Shown: piece by piece, positions 25,715 through 35,085 of the stretch
Position numbering within the stretch: position 1 is the first letter of the stretch
How the letters are laid out: every line of letters starts with the position of its first letter
Notes under the pieces: generated by a model
The model's input: the letters and a program-made list of their open reading frames with translations, nothing else
Told to the model about the DNA's origin: nothing
The model's database searches: none
Program-made: the position numbers and the translations under genes
Assembly (NCBI RefSeq): GCF_002941025.1
Contig: NZ_PTJS01000001.1
Location: forward strand, 620,001-684,000
Direction: 5' to 3'
Source: Streptomyces sp. QL37
Lineage (GTDB): Bacteria > Actinomycetota > Actinomycetes > Streptomycetales > Streptomycetaceae
Length of the DNA: 64,000 nucleotides

Positions 25715-26311
25715 ATGAAGACCGCCCCCGCTCTGATCACGGAATACCTCGACGCTGTCGAGCACGAGAGCATGTCATTGCACCCCGAGGCACGCCAGGA
25801 GCTCCTCGCCGACCTTCGCGAACACATCGAGGTCGCACTGGCCGAGCGGCCGGGCGAGATACGCGAGATACTCCGGCAGACCGGTGACCCGCGCACCATC
25901 GCGGCCACCGCGCTGCACGAGCTCGGATCCCCCGCGGCCGGCTCGGCTCCCGCACCGCACACGGGGCGCCCCAGGTCCCCCGCCTGGCTTCCCGTCGCCC
26001 TTCTGCTCACCAACGGGCTCGTCGGCATGCTCACGCTGTCGGAAGTCGCTCCGGCACTCCTCCTGTTGTTCGAGGCCCTCGACCTCGCTGCGGTCGTGAT
26101 CGTGTGGCGATCCCGGCACTGGACGGCCGGTCGGAAGTGGGGCGGTATCGCGCTGGCCCTGATCCTCCCCGGGATCCTGCGTCTCGTCTGGAATCTCGGT
26201 GTCCCCGAGGACATGGACGGCCGGGGTGCGTGGCGTTGGGTGCTCCTCGTCGCGACGCTCGTCCTGAACGTGAGCGGCTGCGCGTGGCTCTGGCGCACCA
26301 GGCGTCGTTGA
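25715..26311 (+). CDS. HAAS-type membrane protein, PadR partner
   Basis: A 198-residue protein. The N-terminal part (residues about 1-70), with LITEYLDAVEHESMSLHPE and a RQELLADLREHIEVAL helix, matches the HAAS signalling domain often encoded after padR. The second half has about four hydrophobic helices, ending in WLWRTRRR. ATG at 25715 has GAAGGA upstream; an in-frame GTG at 25655 that overlaps the padR stop would add 20 residues. HAAS proteins are thought to sense membrane or envelope stress and act with PadR, but the mechanism in actinomycetes is not known. Confidence 0.7.
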   Translation: MKTAPALITEYLDAVEHESMSLHPEARQELLADLREHIEVALAERPGEIREILRQTGDPRTIAATALHELGSPAAGSAPAPHTGRPRSPAWLPVALLLTNGLVGMLTLSEVAPALLLLFEALDLAAVVIVWRSRHWTAGRKWGGIALALILPGILRLVWNLGVPEDMDGRGAWRWVLLVATLVLNVSGCAWLWRTRRR

Positions 26312-26432
26312 CCGGCCTCCCGACCTGGCAGGGCCCGTTCCGTAGCCGCCGCACGGAACCGGCCTGTTCAGGCGATTCCGCCCCTTGGTCCCGCCCGTGG
26401 GTCCACCGCGCGTTCCATTACAGTGCGCCTTG

Positions 26433-29400
26433 ATGAACGCGCGAGGACCTGAAGGCACCGGCCCAGCGGCACCGATGCTGCGTCTGCGCCTCCTCGGCGG
26501 GTTCCGGGCGACCCGGGACGGCGGGCCCACGCTCGCGGAACGGTGGCCGCGACCCGGCGCGAGCGCCCTGGTGAAACTCCTCGCCGTCGTCCCCGGGCAC
26601 CGCCTGCACCGGGAGCAGGTCGTCGCCGTCTGCTGGCCCGACGCCGATCAGAGGACCGCCGCGGGCAGCCTGCGCGTGGCCCTGCACAGCGCTCGCCACA
26701 CCCTGGAACCGGAACTCCTCCCCCGCGCCGCCTCCTCGTACCTGGTATCCGACGGGGCGTTCCTCCATCTCGATCCGGCGACCGTGTGGATCGACGCGGA
26801 CGACGCCGAGTCGTCGGCCCGAGCGGCGCTCGCCGACGGCGGGGTGCACGAACTGACAGCCGCACTCGACCGGTTCACCGGTGAGTTGTTGCCGGAGGAC
26901 CGCTATGCACGATGGGCCGACGACCGGCGCGGCCGGCTCGCCCTGCTGCGCGAACAGTTGCTGCTCCGCCTGGGCACGGAGCATCTGGACCGGGGGAACG
27001 CGGCCGACGCGGTCGCCGTCGCCCAGCAGGTGCTCGCGGGCAGCCCTGCCGAGGAGCTGGCCCATCGCATCCTCATCGACGCCTTGCTGCGCCAGGGACT
27101 GCGCCGGCGGGCCGTGCACCAGTACCACGTGTGCCGCGAGGCGCTCGACACGGAACTGGGGGTGCGGCCGGGGCCGGAGACGGAGCGGCTGCACCCCCAG
27201 TTCCGTGTCGAGCGCCTCGCGGCACACGTGGTACTGGTGCACGGCCCGCCGGGGCAGCCTCCGCGCCGCCGCTGCGTGGCCGCGACGCCGTCCTCGTCCG
27301 GCTCCTCGCGGAGAGCGGCTCGCCGGTCACGCTGCTCACCGGCGAGGCGGGTGTGGGGAAGACCCGCCTGGTGGGCGAGGTGGCACGGCGGGCCGTCGCG
27401 ACCGGGACGGCCGTGCTGTGGGGCGGCGGCCAGGACGCGGAGGGGCACACGCCGTACGGGGCGTTCGCGGAGGCGCTGGAGGGCTGGCTCGCCGGGCACA
27501 CTGCTGCCGAGCGCGCGCGGGTAGGCGCCGAGTACCCCGAACTGGCCGCGTTCCTGCCTTCACTCGGGCAGGTGGGGACGACCGGCGAACGCAGCCCTGA
27601 GGAGGAGCGGGACCGCCTGTTCCGGGCGAGCACGGCGCTGCTCGGCGACCTTGCGGCGGTGCACCCGGTCCTGGTGGTCCTCGACGATCTGCACGCCGCC
27701 GACAGCGGGTCGTACCAGCTGCTCGGCCATCTGGCCCGGCGGGCGGTGGAGCGGGGGACGGCGCTGCGGTTCCTGGTGACGTACCGCGAGGAGGAACTCC
27801 CCGAGGGCGACAGGCGCCGCTCGGTCGTGGCCTCGCTGCTCCGTCAACGTCTGTGCGTGCGCGAGGAGCTGGGGCGGCTCGACAAGGAGGCGTGTCTGGC
27901 GGTGGTACGCGACACCGCCACCGGTGCGGCGCGTGACGGACATGTCCATCGCGTGTGGGAACTCTCCGTCGGCAACCCGCTGTTCGCCGTCGAGCTCGCC
28001 CGTGACCTGGCCGCCGGCGGTACCGGCGACTTCGCCCCCGAGGGGATAAGGGAGCTGGTTTCCGACCGGCTCGTACGGATCGACGCGGACGCCCGCCGCA
28101 TCGTCGAGGCACTCTCCGTGGCCGGGGGCGAGGCCGCGCTGTCGGAACTGCTCGACGTCGCCGAACACGGTCTGCACCCCCCGGTGTCCGGCGCCGCGGC
28201 TGCCGACGCCCTGGAACGGGCCATCGCCGCCTCGCTCGTCGAGGAACGGCAGATCGTGGTGGCCGGGCGGCCCGTGGCGGGGGTGGCCTTCCGGCATCCC
28301 CTGGTCCGGCTGACGTGTTACGAACAGCTGACCGTGGTCCGCCGCAGGCAGTTGCACGCCGCGTTCGCCCAGGCCGTACAGCGGCGCCGCCCCGACGCCG
28401 TGGACACCCTGGCCTCGCACTTCACCCGCGCCGACGACCCGCGCGCGGCTGAATACCTGCGCCGGGCGGCAGAGCGTGCCGCGGCTCTGTATGCCAACGA
28501 CACCGCCGACCGCTACTACCGGGATCTGGTCGACCGGCTGGACATCGACGCGGCCCGAGCCCGGCTCGCCCACGCCCATGTCCTGCGGAGGATGGGCCAT
28601 TTCGCCCAGGCGGCCGACACCGTACGACTCGCCCTGGCCGAGTTCGAGCGACGCGGGGAGCACGACGACGCGGTTCTCGCGGCGGCGCTGCTGGCCGAGA
28701 CACTCGTCAAGGCGAGCGCCCCCCGATCCGGCCGCAGAGCTCTGCGGGAGCACCCGGTGACGGAGGACACCGCCCCCGAGCCGGCCGCCGGCCACTTCCT
28801 CGCCCTGTCCGTCGTCCGCTGCGTCCAGGGTCGGTACGCGGACGGAGCGGAGGCTGCCCGGAGTGCCCTGGCGGCCGCGCGCAGCGTACCGGGCGGGCGG
28901 GGGCAGGGCCTCGTGGCCCGCGCGTTCGCGCTGCAAGCCGCGAACCTGGGACTCGCCGGCCGCTTCGACCAGGCACGCGAGGCGGGTGACGAGGCGCTGG
29001 CACCGGCCGAGGCGTACGGGGATCCCACCCTGCTCGGCTCGGTCCTGTCGACGCTGCGTGAGAACGCGCGGCGGTCGGGCCGGCTGCGCCAGGCCGTCGA
29101 GATCGGGGCCCGTGCGCTCGGCCTGGCAGAGCAGTCAGGTGATCCGACCGCGGCCGCGTTCGAGCGTACGAACCTCGCCGAGCTACGGCTCCTGTTGGAA
29201 GAGCCGGAGCCGGCCGGTGTCCTCGCCGAACAAGCGGTTGCCGGCGCGGAGGCGTACGACGCGTGGTGTTTTCCTTACACGCTCGCGACGATGGCGCGCG
29301 TACGGCTCTTCTCGGGAGAGACGGCGAAGGGCACAGCTCTCCTGGACCGCGCCGAACTGGTCGCGGCCGCGCACGGAGACCGGCAGGCGGAGCACGAGGT

Positions 29401-29767
29401 GCGCACGGCGCGTGCCGAACTGGCGTTGTACGCACGCCGTCCGGGCGACGCGCTGCGCGCCCTGGACGGGCACGCCGACGAGGCTCCGGTACTGGTGGCC
29501 TGGGCGGAAGTCCTGTCAGGACGAGCCGAAGCCGCGGTGCGGCTCGCGCGCGCCGAGGTCGCGCGGGCCGAACGCACCGGCGAACGCCTCGCCGAGGTGG
29601 AGGCGCGGATCGTACTCGGAGCGGCCCTGTCCTGGCTCGCCCGGGCGCCGGAGGGCACGACAGAGCTGACACGGGCCGAATCGCTGGCCGAAGCTCTGCC
29701 GTATCCGGCCGGGACGCGCCGGGCGACGTGGGCGAGGAATCTGCTGCACGAGACGTGGTCCCGCTGA
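26433..29767 (+). pseudogene. SARP/BTAD-AAA ATPase regulator, frameshifted by an inverted repeat
   Basis: Two reading frames together encode one large regulator. The first frame (from ATG 26433) has a winged-helix DNA-binding region MLRLRLLGGFRATRDGGPT and a BTAD domain ending CREALDTELGVRPGPETERL. The second has a P-loop ATPase (LLTGEAGVGKTRLVGE, Walker B LVVLDDLHAADSGS) and a long TPR-like helical tail to TGA at 29767. They differ by a shift that lies exactly at the second arm of a 62-base perfect inverted repeat. Deleting that arm (27191-27252) joins the frames cleanly as ..ETERLAASAPPLRGRDAV.., a normal family linker, giving 1090 residues. No LuxR domain is present at the end. As written, translation from 26433 would run to a stop at 27524. 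Confidence 0.85.
27104..27252. repeat. Perfect 62-bp inverted repeat with 25-bp spacer
   Basis: 27104-27165 and 27191-27252 are exact reverse complements (62 of 62) around a spacer of 25 bases. The left arm is normal BTAD coding sequence; the right arm is out of place and shifts the frame. There is no transposase or target duplication, so it is a foldback copy and not an insertion sequence. Confidence 0.97.
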
Positions 29768-29885
29768 GCTACTCCCCCGCGCCCTGTACGGACTTCTCGG
29801 GAATCGTGAACGTCTTCGGCGGACCGCCTGGCCGGGGCTTGACCCCCACCACCACAGCGGCAGGCCCGGCGTCGTGCGGCGCCGC

Positions 29886-31598
29886 TCAGCCACGCAGTGC
29901 CGAGACGAAGATGCCGGGCAGGCCACTCAGCCTGGGTGCGGTTGTGTAGGCCGTCAGGCGCTCGACAGTCGTGCGGCCCGTTCGACTGGTGACGAAGTAC
30001 GGCGGGCGGGGTGACAGCGAGGGGGAACCGGTGAACCACCCACGCGGAGCCGGAGCGAAGGGTGCGCTCAGCACGGTCTTCTCCACGTCCTCCAGCATGA
30101 AGGCGTTGTGTACGAAGCCGGTGCCGCTGCCGATCTCCTGACGCGTGTGCCCCGGGTAGGCGCCCCATGGCGTGTACCCCAGGAGGAAGCCGAACGCCGA
30201 CCAGCAGTTCACGCCCACGGTGCCGTATCGAAGGCCGGCGACGGCGGCGCCCACGGCCGTGGGGTGGGCCCGTCGGGTCCGGGGGTGCACCAGCAGCGTG
30301 GCGCCGAGGGTTCCGGGCAGCGTCTCGTTGGCGAACTCCGTCGCGTTGCGCAGGAATTCCTCCAGGTCCGTTCCGTCGAGGCGCACCACTCCCAGGGCGC
30401 CGGCGAAGATCTCCTGCGTGATCATCGGGTCGTCGTGGCGGGTGAGGTCGGAAACGAGTATTCCGCCGGCGTCGCCGATCAGGGTCTCGGCCCGCGGATG
30501 GAGTCGCAGCACCCCGCGCAGCCGCTCGGAAGCGCCTGGGTAGTAGTCGCTGCGCCCGGGGAGCGCGCGCAGCACCCGGCGGATCTCGGTCAGCAGCCGC
30601 TCGGTTCCGTCCCAGTCACGTGGCACCACGAGGATCTGGCTGGCGACGCAGTTGTGCCCCGCGTTGTTCATCTTGCTGGTGACGATGTGTTCCGCCTGGT
30701 AGCGGAAGTCCGCTCGGCTCCACGGTCCCGGGGCCACGATGCAGGGGCTGACGCCGCCCAGCTCGCTCGTGAACGGTTTGTCGTTGAGCGGGACGTCGGC
30801 CTGCCTGCGCTGCTCGGCCTGTTCGTCCGTGCCCCAGACGATGGCGTCGTGGGTGCGTTCGCTCCCGGTGACGTGGATGGTGTCGACGTGCTCGTGGCCG
30901 GTCAGGTGGGCGCCCTCCGCGGCGCCGCCGTCGACGAAGCGGACCCATCCGCGATCCACGAACTCGGTGAACACCTTCTCGAAGTGGGGGCGGAGGTAGG
31001 CGTTGACCGGATTCATCTTGGCGACGACGACCTGACCCTCCACATAGAGCTTGTGCAGGATGTCGAGCGGTGTGATCGCGGCGACGTTCCCGGCGCCGAG
31101 GACCAGCGCGACGGCGGGCGGGGCGGGCCGGCCCCGGTACTCGCCCGCCGCACGGGTGAGTACCTGCTCCCGGGTGGTCCCGGGCCGCGTCCACACCTGG
31201 GCGGAGAACCCGTTGAGCAGGAGGCGGTCCGAAGCTGTGGCAGGGAAGACGTCGACGACGGTGCGCCCGTCGTGTTCCCGGACGGCCCGGGCGTCCAGGG
31301 GCTCGCGGCCGGCGGCCAGCCTGCGCAGCACGTGGAGGTACGCGCCGGCCGTCTGGGCCAGGGCCCAGGGGGCGGTCAGCCAGTCCTCGGCGGCCAACGG
31401 TGAGGTCGGGCTGTAGTCCTTGGCCCGCGCGGCATCGGCGACCATGGCGCGGGCGCCACGGGCGATCCGTGGCAGCATGCGTTCCAGGTAGGCGCCCCGT
31501 TCCGCCGGCGATGTGCGGGTCCAGGACGCCGCGTTGTCACGCAGCTCTCGGACGGCTTGGTCGAGTGGGGCGGTGTCGAGTGCCGGGGTGGTGCTCAC
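29886..31598 (-). CDS. Aldehyde dehydrogenase superfamily protein
   Basis: A 570-residue member of the aldehyde dehydrogenase superfamily, longer than the usual 480-500. The conserved glutamate is in SELGGVSPCIV and the catalytic cysteine in NNAGHNCVASQ, about 35 residues later. The NAD-binding part contains LVLGAGNVAAITPLDILHKLY. Such members oxidise aldehydes or act as acyl-CoA reductase-like enzymes. GTG at 31598 is preceded by AAGGAG. It is the third gene of a run with a TauD dioxygenase and an MFS transporter, so it likely handles the aldehyde that dioxygenase cleavage releases. A 118-base spacer separates it from the convergent regulator gene. Confidence 0.85.
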   Translation of the reverse strand: MSTTPALDTAPLDQAVRELRDNAASWTRTSPAERGAYLERMLPRIARGARAMVADAARAKDYSPTSPLAAEDWLTAPWALAQTAGAYLHVLRRLAAGREPLDARAVREHDGRTVVDVFPATASDRLLLNGFSAQVWTRPGTTREQVLTRAAGEYRGRPAPPAVALVLGAGNVAAITPLDILHKLYVEGQVVVAKMNPVNAYLRPHFEKVFTEFVDRGWVRFVDGGAAEGAHLTGHEHVDTIHVTGSERTHDAIVWGTDEQAEQRRQADVPLNDKPFTSELGGVSPCIVAPGPWSRADFRYQAEHIVTSKMNNAGHNCVASQILVVPRDWDGTERLLTEIRRVLRALPGRSDYYPGASERLRGVLRLHPRAETLIGDAGGILVSDLTRHDDPMITQEIFAGALGVVRLDGTDLEEFLRNATEFANETLPGTLGATLLVHPRTRRAHPTAVGAAVAGLRYGTVGVNCWSAFGFLLGYTPWGAYPGHTRQEIGSGTGFVHNAFMLEDVEKTVLSAPFAPAPRGWFTGSPSLSPRPPYFVTSRTGRTTVERLTAYTTAPRLSGLPGIFVSALRG

Positions 31599-31666
31599 AG
31601 GTACGGCTCCTTCGGATGTGCGGGGGCGGTCGCTGCCGGGCGGGGCCCGCGACCGGAGTGACGGGA

Positions 31667-32962
31667 TCAGCGGCCCAGCCGTGCGATGTCCCGGGCCGGG
31701 TCGATGAGCAGGAAGGACGCTGCTGCTCCAACGGCCAGCAGCAGGCCGGAGAGCATCACCGCGCTGTGGTAGCCGGTGTCGCCCTGGGCGTCGACCAGAG
31801 CGCCGACCATGGCGGGGGCCGCGAGACCTGCGGCGGTCACCATCGCGTTCATGACACCGAGTGAGCCGCCGCTCCTTCCGCGTGGGGCCAGTTCGGCGAC
31901 CGTCGTGACGGCGATCGTCGCGTACGAACCACCGAGGCCGAATCCGAGGGCCACCAGCACGGTCTTCGCAGTGGAGCCGTCGACCAGCGTCTGGGCGAGC
32001 AGGCAGGCTGCGCCGAGGGCCAGCAGCCAGCCGCCGACCCAGCCCCGTGCCCGGCGGCTGCCGACTCCCCGGCGCATCAGCCGGCCGGTGAGAGCGGCCT
32101 GCGCGAGCAGCACGACGGCGCCGATCGTCCAGGGAGCCACGACGAGGACGGCCGCCGTGTCCGCCGGGTGGCCCAGCGCGTTGCGCAGGTAGGACGGCAG
32201 CCAGACCAGCATCAGGGCCACCGTCCAGTAGCTGGTGAAGTAGGCGGCCGTGGCACCGATCCAGGTGGGGCTGCTGAAGATCCTGCGGTACGGCACCGAG
32301 GCCGGGGTCCTGCCGTCGGTCCGGACGGAGGAACTTCCGTCGGTACGGTGCCGGCCGTCGGCCCCCAGCACGCTCCAGGCGACGGCCCACACCAGGCCGA
32401 TGGCTGCGAGCACCCAGAGAGCGGACCGCCAACCGTGGTTCCGTATCACCCATGAGAGTCCGGGCGCGGAGACGATCACACCGAGCGTGACACCGAGCGT
32501 GATCAGCGCGCTGGGCAGATTGCGGCGGTGGTCGGGGAACCACGACAGTGTGGCCTGCTGTGCCACGGGAAAGGCCGGGCCCTCCGCGGCCCCGAGGACG
32601 ACGCGCGAGGTGATCAGCACGGCCAGGCCGCCCCCGATCGCTGCCGGAGCCTGGGCCACGGACCACAGGAGGGCCATGACCAGGAGCAGCAGCTTCGGGG
32701 GAACCCGGTCGGCCAGCAGTCCGACGAGGACCGCCGAAGCCGAGAAGAGCAGGAAGAACGCGCTGTTGGCGAGCCCGAACTCGGTGGCGCTCAGGTGGAG
32801 GTCCCCGCGGATCTCGTCGGCGGCGAGGCCCAGGACCGACTTGTCCGCGAAGTTGACCATCATGAACACGACGAGCAGGAAGGTCACCGTCCAGGCGCGG
32901 ACGCGGCCTTCGCCCGCGGCGGTCTCAGGGGGGTGCTGAGGCAGGGTCGGGGCCGCGTTCAT
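31667..32962 (-). CDS. MFS transporter, anion:cation symporter-like
   Basis: A 431-residue, 12-helix major facilitator. The N-terminus has FMMVNFADKSVLGLAADEI, and the loop between helices 2 and 3 has GLLADRVPPKLLLL, in the style of the organic anion and aromatic acid importers (ACS group). The middle loop after helix 6 is charged and rich in Asp/Arg. It sits between the dioxygenase and the dehydrogenase genes in the same direction, which suggests uptake of the compound they degrade, perhaps an organic acid, sulfonate or phenoxy-type compound. ATG at 32962 has GGAGG in AGGAGGACCC upstream. Confidence 0.85.
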   Translation of the reverse strand: MNAAPTLPQHPPETAAGEGRVRAWTVTFLLVVFMMVNFADKSVLGLAADEIRGDLHLSATEFGLANSAFFLLFSASAVLVGLLADRVPPKLLLLVMALLWSVAQAPAAIGGGLAVLITSRVVLGAAEGPAFPVAQQATLSWFPDHRRNLPSALITLGVTLGVIVSAPGLSWVIRNHGWRSALWVLAAIGLVWAVAWSVLGADGRHRTDGSSSVRTDGRTPASVPYRRIFSSPTWIGATAAYFTSYWTVALMLVWLPSYLRNALGHPADTAAVLVVAPWTIGAVVLLAQAALTGRLMRRGVGSRRARGWVGGWLLALGAACLLAQTLVDGSTAKTVLVALGFGLGGSYATIAVTTVAELAPRGRSGGSLGVMNAMVTAAGLAAPAMVGALVDAQGDTGYHSAVMLSGLLLAVGAAASFLLIDPARDIARLGR

Positions 32963-33091
32963 GGGTCCTCCTGAAGAGAAGACGGGGACAGGGGGTGAGG
33001 GTGAGGAGGCGGCGCCGCTGCGGGGGACGGCTGCGCCGCAGAGCGCGTGTGCGTGGCAGTGTCCCCACGCACACGCGCGCCGGGCCGGGTG

Positions 33092-34018
33092 TCAGGAGAG
33101 CGGGACCCCGGCGATGGCGATGCGCTCCATCACACGGCGCTGCGGGTAGTAGTCGCTGATCGCGTAGTGCTGCGTCGCGATGTTGTCCCAGATCGCGACG
33201 GAGTCGGGCTCCCAGTGGAAGCGTGCCTGGAATTCGGGGACCCGAGCCTGGAGCACGAGCTCGTCCAGCAGTTCGCGGCTGTCCGTGTCGGACAGGCCGA
33301 CGATGCGCGTGGTGAACGGCTCGTTGACGTAGAGGGTCTTGCGGCCGCTACGGGGGTGGCGCACCACGACCGGGTGCTCGACCGGCGGCAGGCTCGTTCG
33401 GAAGTGGGCGATCTGCTCCTCGGTCATGGTCGAGCCCCAACTGGGCACCCAGTCGTGCACTGCCGTGAGGTTCTCGATGCGCGCCTTCACCTCGTCGGAG
33501 AGGTTGTCGTACGCGGCGCCCATGTCGGCCCACATCGTGTCGCCGCCTGCGGAGGGGACCTCGATGGAGCGCAGGACCGAGCCGAGGGCCGGGGCGGCCA
33601 TGAAGGAGTGGTCGCTGTGCCAGATGTTCTCGTTACCGATGGCCGTCGCGTCCTTGGCGAGCCGCGAGACACCCGTCGTCCCCGTCTTCGGGAAGAAGGG
33701 GTTCGCCTCCGGCGGGCCCCAGACCGCGGCCAGGTCCAGGTGATGCTCCTCACCGATTCCGGCCTGGTCCCGGAAGAAGACCACCTTCCATTCGAGCAGC
33801 GCCTGCTTCAGTTCCTCGGCGGCTGCCTGGCCGATGGGCTGCGAGAGGTCGATGCCGCTGATCTCGGCGCCGATGTGCGGGGTGAGGGGCGTGATGCCGA
33901 GGATCCGGTACTCCGGGGACCCGGCGCCCGGTGCCATGCGGTTCAAGGTCCGGCGGCCGTAGCGCATCAGGGGCTTGTCGAGCACAGGGCGGGGGGCGTC
34001 GGCGGCGGTGACGGTCAT
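33092..34018 (-). CDS. TauD/TfdA-family Fe(II)/2-oxoglutarate dioxygenase
   Basis: A 308-residue dioxygenase. The iron triad is visible: WHSDHSF (His and Asp, near residues 126-128) and a distal His in DNIATQHYAISDYYP near residue 280, followed by the 2-oxoglutarate arginine in QRRVMER. TauD releases sulfite from taurine and TfdA cleaves 2,4-D; members need 2-oxoglutarate and O2 and form an aldehyde. The following transporter and aldehyde dehydrogenase genes fit that chemistry. ATG at 34018 has GGGAGG seven bases upstream; an earlier ATG at 34042 overlaps the likely promoter. Substrate unknown. Confidence 0.92.
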   Translation of the reverse strand: MTVTAADAPRPVLDKPLMRYGRRTLNRMAPGAGSPEYRILGITPLTPHIGAEISGIDLSQPIGQAAAEELKQALLEWKVVFFRDQAGIGEEHHLDLAAVWGPPEANPFFPKTGTTGVSRLAKDATAIGNENIWHSDHSFMAAPALGSVLRSIEVPSAGGDTMWADMGAAYDNLSDEVKARIENLTAVHDWVPSWGSTMTEEQIAHFRTSLPPVEHPVVVRHPRSGRKTLYVNEPFTTRIVGLSDTDSRELLDELVLQARVPEFQARFHWEPDSVAIWDNIATQHYAISDYYPQRRVMERIAIAGVPLS

Positions 34019-34045
34019 AGGGGTCCTCCCAACGGCGAACACTTA

Positions 34046-34053
34046 TTACGTAA
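34046..34053. promoter_or_regulatory. TTACGTAA palindrome, candidate TetR operator
   Basis: The perfect palindrome TTACGTAA lies 28 bases before the dioxygenase start and overlaps TAATAA, a possible -10 box on the minus strand. It stands out in the GC-rich 312-base gap between the dioxygenase and tetR genes. It is a natural site for the TetR protein encoded upstream. I see no gene in the rest of the gap. Confidence 0.45.
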
Positions 34054-34330
34054 CCGGCAGTATCGATATTCGCCGACAGCGGGGCAAGGGGTCCGACCGA
34101 GGAATCTTCAGGGACGCTCCGACATCGACGAGATCACCTCAGAAGCGCCGCGGCGACGGCACGGGACGCGTCGGGCAGCACAGGTGACGGGCGGTCAGGA
34201 ACAGGAGGAGGCCGTCCGCCACAGCGACACCTCCGCCGGCACACGCCACCGGCCGGAGACTCACGCGGGCAGGCCCCGGAGACTCCCCCAGCGCTCGGAC
34301 CCGCCCACGACCGGGCCCGCGCCGGCCGGC

Positions 34331-34933
34331 TCACTCAGGGACACCGACCGCACGGCTGATCAGATCCACGACGGACTCGACAAGCGCTGCGTCCGGCAAC
34401 CGCTGCTCGCCGACCATCCGGAACACCAGGGAGGCGGCCACCAACGTCGCAGCGGCAGACACGTCGACGTCCGGCCGCACATCTCCACGGGCGACGCCTC
34501 GCTCCAGCAGATGCCGCGTCTCGCTCATCACCCGCTCCGTGTACGCCCGGTAGGCCCCGGGCTCCGCACCCGATTCGGCCGCGGAGCCGATCACCCCGGC
34601 GAGCAGGCGGTCGACACCGGGCTGCCGGTACGCCTCCATGCGCGCGGTCAGCACCGCGCGCAACTCGGCACGGAAATCGCCCGTTGCGGGCACGGTCAGC
34701 GGGCCGATGCGTGACTCGGCCGCGGCGATGACCAGGTCCTGCTTGGTGGACCACCGCCGGTACATTGCGGGCTTGCTCACCCCGGCGCGGGCGGCGACGG
34801 CGTCCATGGTCAGCGCGTTCATGCCACTCTCCGCCACCAGCGCCACGACGGCGTCCAGCACCGCCCGGGTGACCCGCTCCTCCCGCGGCCGCCCCGGCCC
34901 TCTCCGCTCGCCCCGCACCCGGTCCTCGGCCAT
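34331..34933 (-). CDS. TetR-family transcriptional regulator
   Basis: A 200-residue TetR protein. The helix-turn-helix is TMDAVAARAGVSKPAMYRRW, near residues 41-60, within the usual first 60 residues after a basic start (GERRGPGRPREERV). The C-terminal ligand domain is about 140 residues, of the TetR_C_16 or similar type. It lies upstream of the dioxygenase operon on the same strand with 312 bases between, so it may read through or act on the TTACGTAA site there. Ligand unknown, perhaps the substrate of that pathway. The ATG at 34933 begins MAEDRVRG. Confidence 0.9.
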   Translation of the reverse strand: MAEDRVRGERRGPGRPREERVTRAVLDAVVALVAESGMNALTMDAVAARAGVSKPAMYRRWSTKQDLVIAAAESRIGPLTVPATGDFRAELRAVLTARMEAYRQPGVDRLLAGVIGSAAESGAEPGAYRAYTERVMSETRHLLERGVARGDVRPDVDVSAAATLVAASLVFRMVGEQRLPDAALVESVVDLISRAVGVPE

Positions 34934-34989
34934 GCGGAGACCCTACGTGGACCTCGCCCCGCGGCACACACGGGGCCAGGGCCCGTCGC

Positions 34990-35085
34990 CCCCGCGCCCT
35001 GGGCGACCGACCGTCGGACAGCGAGCCGGTCCCGCAGTACGTGTTTGGTCACCTTGCCCGAGGGCGTGCGGGGCGGCTCCCGCCG
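34990..35085 (-). pseudogene. Relic of an acyl-CoA synthetase C-terminus
   Basis: On the minus strand the sequence around 35075-35020 reads RTPSGKVTKHVLRDRLAVRR, which is the last conserved motif of AMP-dependent acyl-CoA synthetases (PRTPSGKxxKxxLR with its catalytic lysine). No other part of such an enzyme is present before or after. I read it as a relic of perhaps 60-90 bases. The signal is short, so chance cannot be excluded. Confidence 0.4.

Noticed and set aside
27104..27252. Insertion sequence or transposon end
   Set aside because: Only 25 bases lie between the arms, with no transposase and no target duplication.
27165..27260. Ribosome hopping over the hairpin, as in phage T4 gene 60
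   Set aside because: A skip of 62 bases would restore the frame, but the take-off (CTG) and landing (GGG) codons do not match, and no known stimulatory features are seen. An inverted copy by rearrangement or an artefact is simpler.
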